Shown: piece by piece, positions 1 through 8,334 of the stretch
How positions within the stretch are numbered: position 1 is the stretch's first letter
How the letters are laid out: every line of letters starts with the position of its first letter
Assembly (NCBI GenBank): GCA_033064195.1
Contig: JARBJD010000040.1
Span: 248,001 to 312,000, forward strand
Direction of reading: 5' to 3'
DNA from: Blattamonas nauphoetae
Lineage: Eukaryota; Preaxostyla; Oxymonadida
DNA: 64,000 bases
The notes under the pieces: generated by a model
The model's input: the letters and a program-made list of their open reading frames with translations, nothing else
Database searches by the model: none
Told to the model about the DNA's origin: nothing
Translations under genes and position numbers: made by a program

Positions 1-528
1 AAAAAAATGAATTTTTCAAAATTAACCTTTATTTTTGCGATCATCCAAAATTGTTCTGACAAGGCTAATATCAGTCTAAAGAGTTTAAATACGACGTGTT
101 TCGTGTGATCTGAGAAGTATTTCCGGAGTTATGGGTAGTCCAAAAATAAATGTTAAACTTTTTTAACTTTCTGATTTTTTAATTTGTATATGAAGGGGAG
201 TTGTTGGCCAAGTTCAAGTATTGAGCCCTCGACGTAAAGTTCCAAGATACTCAGACAAAATGGTGCCCTGGTGACTGATGCGCAGAACGATTTGGAGGTT
301 GGATTGGAGACGGATGATCGAAAGATTGTCCCCGGGGTTCATGTTGGCATTAGATTCTTTACAAAGAATTTGACCGTAAATCATGCCCACCCAAGACTTA
401 ACCCTTCAAGGACTTCGCCAGCAGCAGTCATTTAGAAGGATCGCGATAGAACGATCCCCAAAGGAGTATCGGGGTGTCTATAGGAAGCTTGTACGAACGT
501 GGGAAGGAACTTCTCTTCGGTTATTTTT
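1..528 (+). repeat. Left terminal inverted repeat of the Polinton
   Basis: Bases 1-528 match the reverse complement of the right end (15412-16133). Matching starts at the first base of the window and stops at the ATTTTT near 528. It contains one copy of the ATTTTTTAATTTGT box near 174-187 that also precedes genes at the right end. It is about 200 bp shorter than the right repeat because it has one fewer internal module. Confidence 0.93.
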
Positions 529-569
529 ACCATCTTCAATGTCCAATTATAAAAATATGCGAACACCAT

Positions 570-980
570 TCAATATTCCAACATGAGATCAACCAGAAAT
601 TCATAGTACTCTTTGATTATTTTTCCATTGATTGTCTCCGTTGTTTCCATCTCTATTGATTCACCAGAACTGTCTTTGAACCAGATCTTCACTATTGACT
701 GTCGAGTACTTAGTTCCCACTTCTTTCTCTTCGCAATCTGTTCGTTACAGAAAGCAACATATGAATCATTGTATGCATCAGACTGAATCCAATCAGCGTG
801 AATGGTGTAATTCTGAGGAATATCTTTTGAAATAACCGTTGAAGTCTCACCAATCTCTTCCTTCACATGGATGAGCTTACAGTCAAGAAAGTAGATATAT
901 TTTTGTTTTCTGGAATTAACAAAATCAGGAGGAAATTGAGCAGTGTGAGAATTCTGAATTGAGAAATAACGTTTGACCAT
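570..980 (-). CDS. Polinton small protein of unknown function (136 aa)
   Basis: A 136-residue frame starting at ATG 978-980 with an A/T-rich box 14 bases upstream. It is the last minus-strand gene, next to the left terminal repeat and downstream of the capsid-like genes. The protein is soluble-looking, with alternating hydrophobic and polar residues suggesting beta strands (for example YIYFLDCKLIHV and SIVKIWFKD) and no signal or membrane segment. The position beside the two large capsid-like genes would fit a minor virion component, but I recognise no family. It ends just inside the element from the left repeat. Confidence 0.7.
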   Translation of the reverse strand: MVKRYFSIQNSHTAQFPPDFVNSRKQKYIYFLDCKLIHVKEEIGETSTVISKDIPQNYTIHADWIQSDAYNDSYVAFCNEQIAKRKKWELSTRQSIVKIWFKDSSGESIEMETTETINGKIIKEYYEFLVDLMLEY

Positions 981-993
981 TGTTGTTTTCTAC

Positions 994-1005
994 AAAAATA
1001 AAATA
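994..1005 (-). promoter_or_regulatory. A/T box upstream of the 136-aa gene
   Basis: On the coding strand TATTTTATTTTT ends about 13 bases before the ATG. Same box as before other genes of the element. Confidence 0.5.
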
Positions 1006-1018
1006 TCACATTTGATTC

Positions 1019-2701
1019 TTAATATCCTCTCTTCACTTCTTCATATGCTTCTTGGAGTCGACGATCAATGACATATCGTACTCGTGGTTGTCCATTTTCG
1101 ATCCAGAACAACCAGTATGTTGCCTGATGTAATGCGAGAATTGGTGGAGGAGGACCTTCTGGAGTTGATGTGAAATATGGATCGAGTTCTCCCTGATTGA
1201 TTGGTGTTCCTCTGTAGACAATATTGACTGATTCTGCTGTCGAGATTCCTTCTTCTCCACCAGCAATTTCACTTCGATCTGTTGGAACCATAAAAGTGAA
1301 AGAAGTCGCATCTGTTGTTGCTCTTCTTCTCTTGAAATCTTTTCCTCTGTCGTGAAATACGCGAGTGGAACAAATAGAATTTTCAAACTCTTCTGTTGCA
1401 GAACATCCAATGAAATCACCATTCACCATCATCATTTGATAGAACTCTGGTGATATAGTTGACATTGGGAAATTGGGAAAGTTGGATCCAAGCATTTCGA
1501 ATTGACCAACGTATTGAGGATTTCTGAAGACTGTACACTCATTAGGTCGTTCAGGGAATAAGCACATAAGATTCATGAGATTGTTGAGTTTGATACTTAT
1601 GTTTGATCGAACTCCCATGGCATTTGGTTTTGATTGAAATGACTGTGTGTCAATTCTTTCTGCTTTCAGAACATATAAAGTCTTTGTGTAAGTGTTTATC
1701 AGAGATTGTTTAGTTGCATCAGTTATTTGATATCCATAGCAAACTGATGTGACTTTATCAACTGATGAAGCAAGAACAGTGGAAGTTTCTGGCGATGTAG
1801 CGATATATTTGACAGTACCTGATGATGCCGGTTGAAAATATTGAATTCGTTGAACTGGATTCCCGATTTGTGTAAACTCTTGAGTTAATGTCGAGAAGTC
1901 TCCATCGTACATTAATTCTGTTTGGGATTGAGTTGACAGAGTTGATATCGAAATACTTGGATTTTGATCAATACTGTTTTCAAGTGTTTTCCTTACGATT
2001 GTAGAAACTCGAATAGGACAATACACAAGTGAATCTGTTGTCAAATGAAACCTCAATCGGAGATTACCAAAGATGGAATTTGGATACTGATCGAAAGTAC
2101 TTAATGGCAGGAGATTCACAAATGGAATGACCAGTGGAATTGTAAATGTGATGTTTGAAGAAGCAGCATTGACTGGACAATGATAGTATCCACACACACT
2201 TGGATCCATTCTTTGAACATTTTCCCAAAGACTGTAGCAATGCTTCATGTTGTTTTTCTCTTCATGTGACTTGAAAGTGTGATACAGAAATGATTCGTGG
2301 ATGTGATTATTCTGAAGTGTATTGTCAATGATGTTTCCTTGACTGTCGACGAGTCTCATGTCTCGAATTGCATCTGATGATGATTTAAATCCGTAGAACA
2401 TTCCATACATTCCAACATATTGCCCAGATGCACTAGTTGGTTTCGAATAAGGAACGGTAACTGTGAGATCGATACGCAAGTGACTCTTCGAAAACTCAGT
2501 CACATCATGTCCGTCATAGCACAATGGAACTTCAATCTCATCTGTGATTCTGCACGACATTGGAGGATTTGTTGGATGTACTTCTTGGATGGAATAGACA
2601 TGTGGTTCTGAATCCCACTGTTTTGGCATATACGATTGGACTTCAATTTGTTCAATTAATGTCGATGTTGGTTTGGATTGATTTGCTCTGATACTTCTCA
2701 T
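1019..2701 (-). CDS. Capsid-like protein 1 of the Polinton (560 aa)
   Basis: A 560-residue protein, rich in predicted beta strand, without signal peptide or membrane segment. It is clearly paralogous to the next gene upstream (2748-4610): both have an N-terminal block around E-I-x-[VI]-P-L, a central block near residue 204 (YP..IFG.L.L followed by V.CP about 15 residues on), and a C-terminal block (ILA....T.W....E/DxxPxVxY). Size and position match the double-jelly-roll major capsid protein of Polintons, which is usually about 550-650 aa. Jelly-roll assignment is inferred from size, neighbours and paralogy, not from a recognised motif. One of the two paralogs may serve another virion role such as a vertex or minor shell protein. 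Confidence 0.6.
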   Translation of the reverse strand: MRSIRANQSKPTSTLIEQIEVQSYMPKQWDSEPHVYSIQEVHPTNPPMSCRITDEIEVPLCYDGHDVTEFSKSHLRIDLTVTVPYSKPTSASGQYVGMYGMFYGFKSSSDAIRDMRLVDSQGNIIDNTLQNNHIHESFLYHTFKSHEEKNNMKHCYSLWENVQRMDPSVCGYYHCPVNAASSNITFTIPLVIPFVNLLPLSTFDQYPNSIFGNLRLRFHLTTDSLVYCPIRVSTIVRKTLENSIDQNPSISISTLSTQSQTELMYDGDFSTLTQEFTQIGNPVQRIQYFQPASSGTVKYIATSPETSTVLASSVDKVTSVCYGYQITDATKQSLINTYTKTLYVLKAERIDTQSFQSKPNAMGVRSNISIKLNNLMNLMCLFPERPNECTVFRNPQYVGQFEMLGSNFPNFPMSTISPEFYQMMMVNGDFIGCSATEEFENSICSTRVFHDRGKDFKRRRATTDATSFTFMVPTDRSEIAGGEEGISTAESVNIVYRGTPINQGELDPYFTSTPEGPPPPILALHQATYWLFWIENGQPRVRYVIDRRLQEAYEEVKRGY

Positions 2702-2707
2702 TTATAG

Positions 2708-2720
2708 AAAAATAAAAAAT
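2708..2720 (-). promoter_or_regulatory. A/T box upstream of capsid-like gene 1
   Basis: ATTTTTTATTTTT on the coding strand lies 7-19 bases before the ATG at 2699-2701. It fits the shared box of the element. Confidence 0.55.
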
Positions 2721-2747
2721 ACAATATCATTATTTTCTTTTACTGTT

Positions 2748-4610
2748 TTATGATTTCATTATTCCGAGTTCCTTATGCAATGCTTTCAATGTATGATTTG
2801 GATAATATTCAACTTTAGGTTCGTCATTAACGAATCGTAGGACCCACCATGTTGTTGCAGTAGTTGCTAGAATCGGTGCTGGAGGATGGGTAAATGTTGT
2901 CATGTCACCACTCTTTTGACTCGGATCGAGAACATTGTAGTATGTATCAATCAGACCCTGGTAAATCGAACTTGACCTCAAAGTGACTGGAACATTCTGA
3001 CCTCTGGAACTGATTGAATCATTGCAGTTTGTTGGACATCCGCTTCTCTGTGTGGAGAAGCACAAAAGGAAGTCAGTATTGTCATGAATTGGTCGTACTC
3101 TTGCCATTGTTTCATTAGGATATGTTCTACCACCTTCAAGATGTTCTTCAACGAGAGAATCCGTCAGTGATCGCTCCAAATCATCTGGAACTGTCAGGTA
3201 GGAATCAAGGTTGAGAGTAGACAATGCGAACTGATAAAAGCGAGCCCCAATCGTTGATGTCCAATTTTCTGGATAATATTTGTTGAGTAGATGCACACGA
3301 AGATCCTTCTGCATTGGAGTATGGAAACAGGTGACTTCATTATCGTAGTGACGGAAGAGGAGCATGATATCCTTGGCATTGACGAGAACCATCTGTTGAG
3401 TACAATCAATTCCTGTTGCCGTTGGTGTCTTCTGAAATGGATAGAATGAGATCTTTTCTGCTGGAATTGTTCCTGGACGATCCTGATACATCTTCTTCAG
3501 ACTCTCTTTCGCTATTTCTTTCATTTTGTATCCAGCACTCATGCAATACACATCATCAATTTGATAGTCTATAATGTTCAAAGAAATGTACTGATCCACG
3601 AATTCTGGTTCTTTTGTAACTGTTCCTGCTGAGCTATAGTAAATGTCTTGAGTCACTGCTGATATCCTGAATGATTGGCCAATTTGAACGAAATTCTTAG
3701 TGCAGTTCGCAAGAAGAGAATGGAAAAACCATGGACGATGTTGTTGACAATCGGCAATTGCATGATGAATTGGTGGTTTTGTTGAGCCAATGTAGGTCGA
3801 AAGTGTATTCTTCAAAGTGAGTTCAGGATTTACTGGACAACAAACAAAGGCATCTTCATTAATGTACACACTCAATTTCAGATCACCGAAGAGACATTTT
3901 GGATAGTCAGTCATTCCAGAGAAAATGAGAAGATCTTCAAGGTTTATTGACACACGAATCGGTACCTTAATTGTATCCGTGAAATGGCCTGCTTGTGACA
4001 CCGATGTGAAGTCTGACAATGGAATATAGACACCAGCAACTGATTCGTCGTGATTCCAAGCATTCTGCCATGGTGTATGTGCATGTTTACGATTCTCCAA
4101 TTGACTCTTTGGTTTGATCATATTGTAGATGTGAGACTCCATTGAAACATCATTGTTTGCTGTACTTATAATTCTTTGATTGTTGTGAAGAACAGTAAAT
4201 CTACTAAAGATGGATGCTGAATGCTTGAGTCCAACGAACATAAATATCCTTTCATTAGAGTATGATCCAACTTTGTCTGCGGTAACGTCCCAATTGTTGA
4301 CTTTCAAAGTCGTTGTGATGGTGAACGTAATGAAGGAATCATCGATTTGACAAATGTCTTGATTACCCGTCAGTGGAATGATTATCTCCTGTCCTTTGTA
4401 GAAGCGTGAATTCTCTGATGGTTTCAATTCTTGTATTGAGGTACTGTGTGCTCCATCATTCAGGAGGAAATTAACATGATGTTCAGACATTAGTTGCTGT
4501 TGGATTTGACCAATGTCATCTCTGGTGTACTTTATTGATCCAGTGGTGTTTCCAGTCAATGTTGAGGCTCCATGTCTTTTGTTTGTCAGATGTGTAATGT
4601 GTGAGTTCAT
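2748..4610 (-). CDS. Capsid-like protein 2 of the Polinton (620 aa)
   Basis: A 620-residue beta-rich protein, tandem paralog of the gene at 1019-2701, separated by about 46 bases. Shared blocks include the N-terminal EI.IPL strand, the central motif near residue 235 (DYPK.LFGDL.L followed by V.CPV), and a C-terminal strand pair (ILATTATTWW, then DEPKVEYYP). No signal or membrane segment. Length is that of a Polinton major capsid protein. I infer that this tandem pair builds the shell, either as two major proteins or one major and one specialised copy. Alternative: a pair of large structural proteins unrelated to jelly rolls. Confidence 0.6.
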   Translation of the reverse strand: MNSHITHLTNKRHGASTLTGNTTGSIKYTRDDIGQIQQQLMSEHHVNFLLNDGAHSTSIQELKPSENSRFYKGQEIIIPLTGNQDICQIDDSFITFTITTTLKVNNWDVTADKVGSYSNERIFMFVGLKHSASIFSRFTVLHNNQRIISTANNDVSMESHIYNMIKPKSQLENRKHAHTPWQNAWNHDESVAGVYIPLSDFTSVSQAGHFTDTIKVPIRVSINLEDLLIFSGMTDYPKCLFGDLKLSVYINEDAFVCCPVNPELTLKNTLSTYIGSTKPPIHHAIADCQQHRPWFFHSLLANCTKNFVQIGQSFRISAVTQDIYYSSAGTVTKEPEFVDQYISLNIIDYQIDDVYCMSAGYKMKEIAKESLKKMYQDRPGTIPAEKISFYPFQKTPTATGIDCTQQMVLVNAKDIMLLFRHYDNEVTCFHTPMQKDLRVHLLNKYYPENWTSTIGARFYQFALSTLNLDSYLTVPDDLERSLTDSLVEEHLEGGRTYPNETMARVRPIHDNTDFLLCFSTQRSGCPTNCNDSISSRGQNVPVTLRSSSIYQGLIDTYYNVLDPSQKSGDMTTFTHPPAPILATTATTWWVLRFVNDEPKVEYYPNHTLKALHKELGIMKS

Positions 4611-4616
4611 TTTATC

Positions 4617-4629
4617 AAAAATAAAAAAA
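4617..4629 (-). promoter_or_regulatory. A/T box upstream of capsid-like gene 2
   Basis: GTTTTTTTATTTTT on the coding strand immediately precedes the ATG at 4608-4610 by about 6 bases. Same spacing class as the other boxes. Confidence 0.55.
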
Positions 4630-4679
4630 CAATATTGATCATTTCTCTTTCCCTTTTTTCTGGAAAGGGTTCGATGCCT

Positions 4680-4985
4680 CTAGCGAGACTTTTTCACTTT
4701 CTTTAACTTTGCTTTCGGCTTCAGCTTTTCTTCCAGTCTCAGTATTTCACCTCTGAGCTGATTCGCTAGTGCACTGTTTCCTTCATTGATGGCTTGCTCA
4801 TATTGTGCCATCTTTTCTGCATGGATTTGCTGATCCGATTTCACGTCTGGAATCATCTCCACTCCTGTCTGTGCAATCTTAGAAATCACTGGTCCAACAA
4901 AGGGAATGAGATTCAAAAACGGTGCTCCAATTCTGAGAATAGTTTTACCGACTCCTGCTAATTTTGATAACCAACCTGGTGCCAT
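4680..4985 (-). CDS. Small hydrophobic/basic Polinton protein, MAPG type (101 aa)
   Basis: The protein starts MAPG and has an amphipathic or hydrophobic stretch in residues 10-45 (ILRIGAPFLNLIPFVGPVI), then an acidic/helical middle and a lysine-rich tail. It resembles the next gene (5020-5367), which also begins MAPG, has a similar hydrophobic N-terminal third, and shares a 23-base segment GGGTTCGA.GCCTCT.GCGAGAC (4667-4689 and 5120-5142). By analogy to small capsid cement or membrane-lytic proteins of adenovirus-like viruses (protein VI, pX), it may be a virion accessory protein. That role is inference. Confidence 0.65.
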   Translation of the reverse strand: MAPGWLSKLAGVGKTILRIGAPFLNLIPFVGPVISKIAQTGVEMIPDVKSDQQIHAEKMAQYEQAINEGNSALANQLRGEILRLEEKLKPKAKLKKVKKSR

Positions 4986-4991
4986 TTCTGT

Positions 4992-5003
4992 AAAAATAAA
5001 AAA
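4992..5003 (-). promoter_or_regulatory. A/T box upstream of the 101-aa gene
   Basis: TTTTTTATTTTT on the coding strand, 7-18 bases before the ATG at 4983-4985. Confidence 0.55.
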
Positions 5004-5019
5004 CTGGATTTACATTAAT

Positions 5020-5367
5020 TTATAAACCTTTGAATTGAATTTTCGAATTTGACGACTGGGGCATGTCATCATTGGAATAGCGTGCATTTCGAGGTGGTTC
5101 GTACTCTCTCACCCTGTGAGGGTTCGAAGCCTCTGGCGAGACGATCATTTGTGGCTTTTGTGACTGATTCATCGCCTTATTTTGTTGGTACACATCCATC
5201 ATTCCTCCTAAGCCACTGAGAATTCCTCCAGCAGTTTGTCCAAATTTGTTGTTCGTTTGTGAGAGGAGTCCACCACCGACTTGAAGTAACGTTGGAGCTA
5301 GAGGTTTGATGAATTGAAAGAATTGTTTGCCGATATTTTTGAGTTTGTTGAAACTTCCTGGTGCCAT
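5020..5367 (-). CDS. Small glycine-rich Polinton protein, MAPG type (115 aa)
   Basis: The N-terminal half is hydrophobic and glycine-rich (VGGGLLSQ, TAGGILSGLGGMM), the C-terminal half polar with proline, arginine and serine. Start is MAPG, as in its neighbour 4680-4985, and the two genes look like tandem paralogs. GG pairs after hydrophobic residues are reminiscent of adenain-type cleavage sites in adenovirus and Polinton precursors, but no such protease was recognised here. Probable virion accessory protein; function not proven. Confidence 0.65.
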   Translation of the reverse strand: MAPGSFNKLKNIGKQFFQFIKPLAPTLLQVGGGLLSQTNNKFGQTAGGILSGLGGMMDVYQQNKAMNQSQKPQMIVSPEASNPHRVREYEPPRNARYSNDDMPQSSNSKIQFKGL

Positions 5368-5373
5368 TTATGT

Positions 5374-5386
5374 AAAAATAAAAAAT
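5374..5386 (-). promoter_or_regulatory. A/T box upstream of the 115-aa gene
   Basis: ATTTTTTATTTTTA on the coding strand lies about 7 bases before the ATG at 5365-5367. Confidence 0.55.
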
Positions 5387-5402
5387 ACAATTCATTAAAT
5401 AT

Positions 5403-6020
5403 TTATCTCGGTATTGCTTTCGTTAGTGAAATTCCACAATTGAGAATGGTATTGTAAGCTTCATTGAAGGCAATACTCATGTCCTTACCACCAACAAGAA
5501 TCTTGAAAATTGTTCGAAATACAGATAGTTTATTCAGACATAAGCACTTGTCAGACAAATCATCCAGTTCGATCACCACATCATTGATTCCAGTGAGTGT
5601 GGCAATCAGAGCACATAAATCACTTTGGTTTGTTATCAGTTTCTTCGATGGTTCAATGAGATTATTCAATAGTTTCTTTTCACATGCAAATGCATTCTTG
5701 TACACAAGCAATAATTGATCTTTGAATGCTGAAATGTTTGATGTGTATTCTCGTAGTGGAATTGAACGACTTTGGATTGGATCGAACGGAGTTCTCTGTG
5801 CGTTGCACGGTGCTGATGGATATATCTCAAGTGGTGGTGGATCATATGTACCTGATTCATTGTTCATTTCGACATTGGCGCTTTGTTCATTACGATCTTC
5901 GAGCTTAGATCTTCCAGAAGTTGATCCTTTGTTATCGATGATGACATTGTTGGTGATTGACGTTGGAACGGAAGAAGAACTTGTGTGTTTTGTAAATTGA
6001 CAACTTAGAATTGGCTGCAT
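5403..6020 (-). CDS. Polinton protein of unknown function (205 aa)
   Basis: Start chosen at ATG 6018-6020 (MQPIL), the first ATG downstream of the A/T box; the open frame runs one non-ATG codon further. The first 100 residues are low-complexity, rich in S, T, N, P; the last 100 look helical (AFKDQLLLVYKNAFACEKKLL and a leucine/isoleucine-rich stretch with LCLNKLSVF). No membrane segment is evident. It sits between the small MAPG genes and the 316-aa gene in a row of putative structural genes, so a virion or assembly role is plausible. I recognise no family. Confidence 0.65.
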   Translation of the reverse strand: MQPILSCQFTKHTSSSSVPTSITNNVIIDNKGSTSGRSKLEDRNEQSANVEMNNESGTYDPPPLEIYPSAPCNAQRTPFDPIQSRSIPLREYTSNISAFKDQLLLVYKNAFACEKKLLNNLIEPSKKLITNQSDLCALIATLTGINDVVIELDDLSDKCLCLNKLSVFRTIFKILVGGKDMSIAFNEAYNTILNCGISLTKAIPR

Positions 6021-6030
6021 CACTTTCTAT

Positions 6031-6043
6031 AAAAATAAAAAAT
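6031..6043 (-). promoter_or_regulatory. A/T box upstream of the 205-aa gene
   Basis: ATTTTTTATTTTTATAG on the coding strand, about 10 bases before the ATG. This is one of the clearest copies of the shared box. Confidence 0.55.
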
Positions 6044-6061
6044 ATATATTTATGTTTTTAT

Positions 6062-7009
6062 TCATCCACTTTCCTCTTCTCCCATTTGTCTCTGCAATTG
6101 AGCAAAGCGATAGTAGTCAGGCATCGAAGATTGGTACGTGGTGAGATCTCTTGTTCTGTATGCTTGACGTTGAATGTTGTTCGCAAGTGTTGCTATCTGT
6201 GTTGAATATTGATTGAAGAATCCTTCCAAATATTTGTCGTCAGTACCGATTATTCTATGGAATTGTGGATAGATTTGTTCTTTAAAAGCTTTTCTTTGTT
6301 TGAGTTTCTTACATTCTTCATTTGTGCTATCAAAGTTCTGAACATTGTCATCAAGCCATTGATCCCACAGCATTGCAGCAATTTTGGATTGAATTGAATT
6401 GAAAACAATATTGTCCAACACTCCGCTGCTCACATCTACTGGATTTGATTTGTTGGCACGGACCAATTTCAATATATTATTCATCCACAGACCAGCACGA
6501 TTCTTCATTATCGCGAATGGAACTTGTTGTCGTTGCTTGTGAGCTTCGTCATAGCTGATTTCTTTGTAATTCGATGGTAATTCATATTGTCCATGCTTCA
6601 AAAAATTCCTGTGAACAGCTTTGATTCTTCTTCCATGATCTTGATAAAATGCTGAATATTTGTTTTGTCTTCGCATTTCTGGGGTAGGATTCGCTGAGAA
6701 GTATGTTTCCTTGATTGGTCTGCTGGTGTATGCAGCAAGCATGAAACCATTGGCAGCAATGAGATCTCCATTATCTTTGTCATATACCATCACATCCGGA
6801 ACTTTCCCATGTTTTTCCATTCTCACATCCCAATTGAGTTCATTTCTTTCAATGTATTCTAACGCTGATGGAAGGCTACAAAGTGCCGAATTGAATTTGG
6901 TGCGAATATCGTCATCGGCGTAGATCTTTTTCATTGCGTCTCGGGTTTCTTGTGCATATCTCTTCGGTTGTCTGATTGATGTTTGTTGGTACACTATCTT
7001 TTCAGTCAT
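6062..7009 (-). CDS. Polinton protein of unknown function (316 aa)
   Basis: Start set at ATG 7007-7009 (MTEKIV); the frame is open a few codons further back, but without ATG. The protein is soluble, mixed alpha/beta, rich in charged residues and Q/N, and ends with an acidic GEEESG tail. I looked for the H...D/N...Q...C order of an adenain/Ulp1 protease and did not find it. It is divergently transcribed from the ATPase gene across about 60 bases. Unknown function, probably conserved within this type of element. Confidence 0.65.
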   Translation of the reverse strand: MTEKIVYQQTSIRQPKRYAQETRDAMKKIYADDDIRTKFNSALCSLPSALEYIERNELNWDVRMEKHGKVPDVMVYDKDNGDLIAANGFMLAAYTSRPIKETYFSANPTPEMRRQNKYSAFYQDHGRRIKAVHRNFLKHGQYELPSNYKEISYDEAHKQRQQVPFAIMKNRAGLWMNNILKLVRANKSNPVDVSSGVLDNIVFNSIQSKIAAMLWDQWLDDNVQNFDSTNEECKKLKQRKAFKEQIYPQFHRIIGTDDKYLEGFFNQYSTQIATLANNIQRQAYRTRDLTTYQSSMPDYYRFAQLQRQMGEEESG

Positions 7010-7068
7010 GTGTATTTCATACAAAATAAAAAATCCAAAACTATATTTTAATTAGAGAGAAATCATAA
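7010..7068. promoter_or_regulatory. Divergent promoter region between the 316-aa gene and the ATPase
   Basis: These 59 bases separate the only plus-strand gene from the minus-strand block. The minus side has ATTTTTTATTTTG at 7022-7034. The plus side has an A/T-rich stretch TATATTTTAATTAG about 20 bases before the ATG at 7069. Confidence 0.5.
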
Positions 7069-7914
7069 ATGAACAAATCTCCTTTATCTCTTACAGCATA
7101 TGTGAATGCAAAATTAAGTGAAGCATCAAATAGGAATGTTTCACACGAAGTTCAATCACAAATTCATCCAGACTTGAATTTCAATCGCAACAGTGTCAAT
7201 GTCCTCGTTGGAAACAGAGGAAGTGGAAAAACGTTCAATGCTCTTCGAGAAGTTGCCAAGCTCCAGAATGTTCAAGTCAGAAATGAACTCTTTCACTTGT
7301 TTGTCTTCGTGACTGATAAGAATATTGATCCAACATTCGATAAGTTCAAACCAATATTGTCAGTTCCATACGTGAAAGTGAAATATGATGAAGCACTACC
7401 GTTTCTCTTGGAATTGTCACAATCAAAAGCTGCTTATGAAGAAATAATTGACAATCAGTGGCAAGATAGAATTCCTGATGAGTGTCGAGATGAACTGTTC
7501 GACTCACTTCACATTGATGACTTCTCAGTGAAGAATCTCCAAACTATTATTCTCCTTGATGACTGTCGTAGAATCCTAGGTGAACGAAGAACATCCAAAA
7601 ATAGAATGACAATGATGGATTTAGTACTGGAGAATCGACAGCCAAAGTTCACTTTCTTTCTGACAATGCATGAGCTCTTCAGTTTGTCAGCAGACATGAA
7701 GTCAAACATTGATTCAATGTGGATCTTTGGAGGATTCAACAAAGAACGAATCAGTCGAGTCTATCCTCAATTGAACTCCCCAATTGACATTCGACAATTC
7801 TGGAATGTCTATCAACGAAAACAAAAGTGTGAAGCAATCATTCTTCGATACAATACTGATGGAGTTGCACTGACAGAGATCAACAAGGATGGTTTCATTC
7901 GTAGTGTCCGATAG
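7069..7914 (+). CDS. FtsK/HerA-type genome-packaging ATPase of the Polinton
   Basis: A 281-residue P-loop ATPase. Walker A is VGNRGSGKT near residues 48-56 and Walker B is TIILLDD near residues 158-164, followed by an arginine-bearing stretch. Length and motifs match the A32-like packaging ATPases of Polintons, adenovirus-like and virophage-like elements, which drive DNA into a preformed shell. It is the only plus-strand gene; its 3' end overlaps, in antisense, a minus-strand frame (7714-8334). ATG at 7069 is the first in frame and follows an A/T-rich leader. Confidence 0.88.
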   Translation: MNKSPLSLTAYVNAKLSEASNRNVSHEVQSQIHPDLNFNRNSVNVLVGNRGSGKTFNALREVAKLQNVQVRNELFHLFVFVTDKNIDPTFDKFKPILSVPYVKVKYDEALPFLLELSQSKAAYEEIIDNQWQDRIPDECRDELFDSLHIDDFSVKNLQTIILLDDCRRILGERRTSKNRMTMMDLVLENRQPKFTFFLTMHELFSLSADMKSNIDSMWIFGGFNKERISRVYPQLNSPIDIRQFWNVYQRKQKCEAIILRYNTDGVALTEINKDGFIRSVR

Positions 7915-8334
7915 CTCTTGTATAAGGTTTCCAAGAGTGTCTGTGAGCGTTCGTATTGATTCTTCAATATCGGATAATCTCTGATCAATCGAGAATGAGT
8001 TGGATTCACCAATGTTGTCATTACTTGATTTCCGAAGTGCAATCTCACCTTTTATTTTTGTTATTTTATATCCATCAATTCTGATCAACCTGTTCAGTTT
8101 CTGAGTGGTGTATTCGTTCAGTTCTTTTCTGTTCTTTTCCAAAAACTTCTGAAAATCATAGATGTTTTCAAAACAGTTCTGTTTAGGATCAAACGGTTCT
8201 AAAATCTTTAGATCTTTATCAAAATGTTCTAAAAACTTTGGATCTTTTCCAAAATGTTCTAAACTGTTCCGAATCATTTTAAACAGAATAAAAATATTTG
8301 AAACACTTCTGAAATTAAACAATATTAAATTCAT
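7714..8334 (-). CDS. Possible coiled-coil/fibre-like Polinton protein
   Basis: A minus-strand frame between the integrase and the ATPase; starts at the Met codons at 8332-8334 or 8275-8277 are both possible. It contains a short internal repeat (FLEHFDKD, SLEHFGKD, ILEPFDPK), then a heptad-like stretch with I/L spacing (RLSDIEESIRTLTDTLGNLI) typical of a coiled coil, and a variable tail. It overlaps the ATPase 3' end by 200 bases in antisense and the integrase 3' end by about 20. No A/T box lies in the usual place. The repeat plus coiled coil would fit a trimeric fibre, but this is inference and the tail inside the ATPase may be fortuitous. Confidence 0.35.
   Translation of the reverse strand: MNLILFNFRSVSNIFILFKMIRNSLEHFGKDPKFLEHFDKDLKILEPFDPKQNCFENIYDFQKFLEKNRKELNEYTTQKLNRLIRIDGYKITKIKGEIALRKSSNDNIGESNSFSIDQRLSDIEESIRTLTDTLGNLIQELSDTTNETILVDLCQCNSISIVSKNDCFTLLFSLIDIPELSNVNWGVQLRIDSTDSFFVESSKDPH

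Noticed and set aside
4667-5142. B-box-like GGTTCGANNCC in two places of the Polinton
   Set aside because: No A box or cloverleaf; the similarity is due to relatedness of the two MAPG genes.
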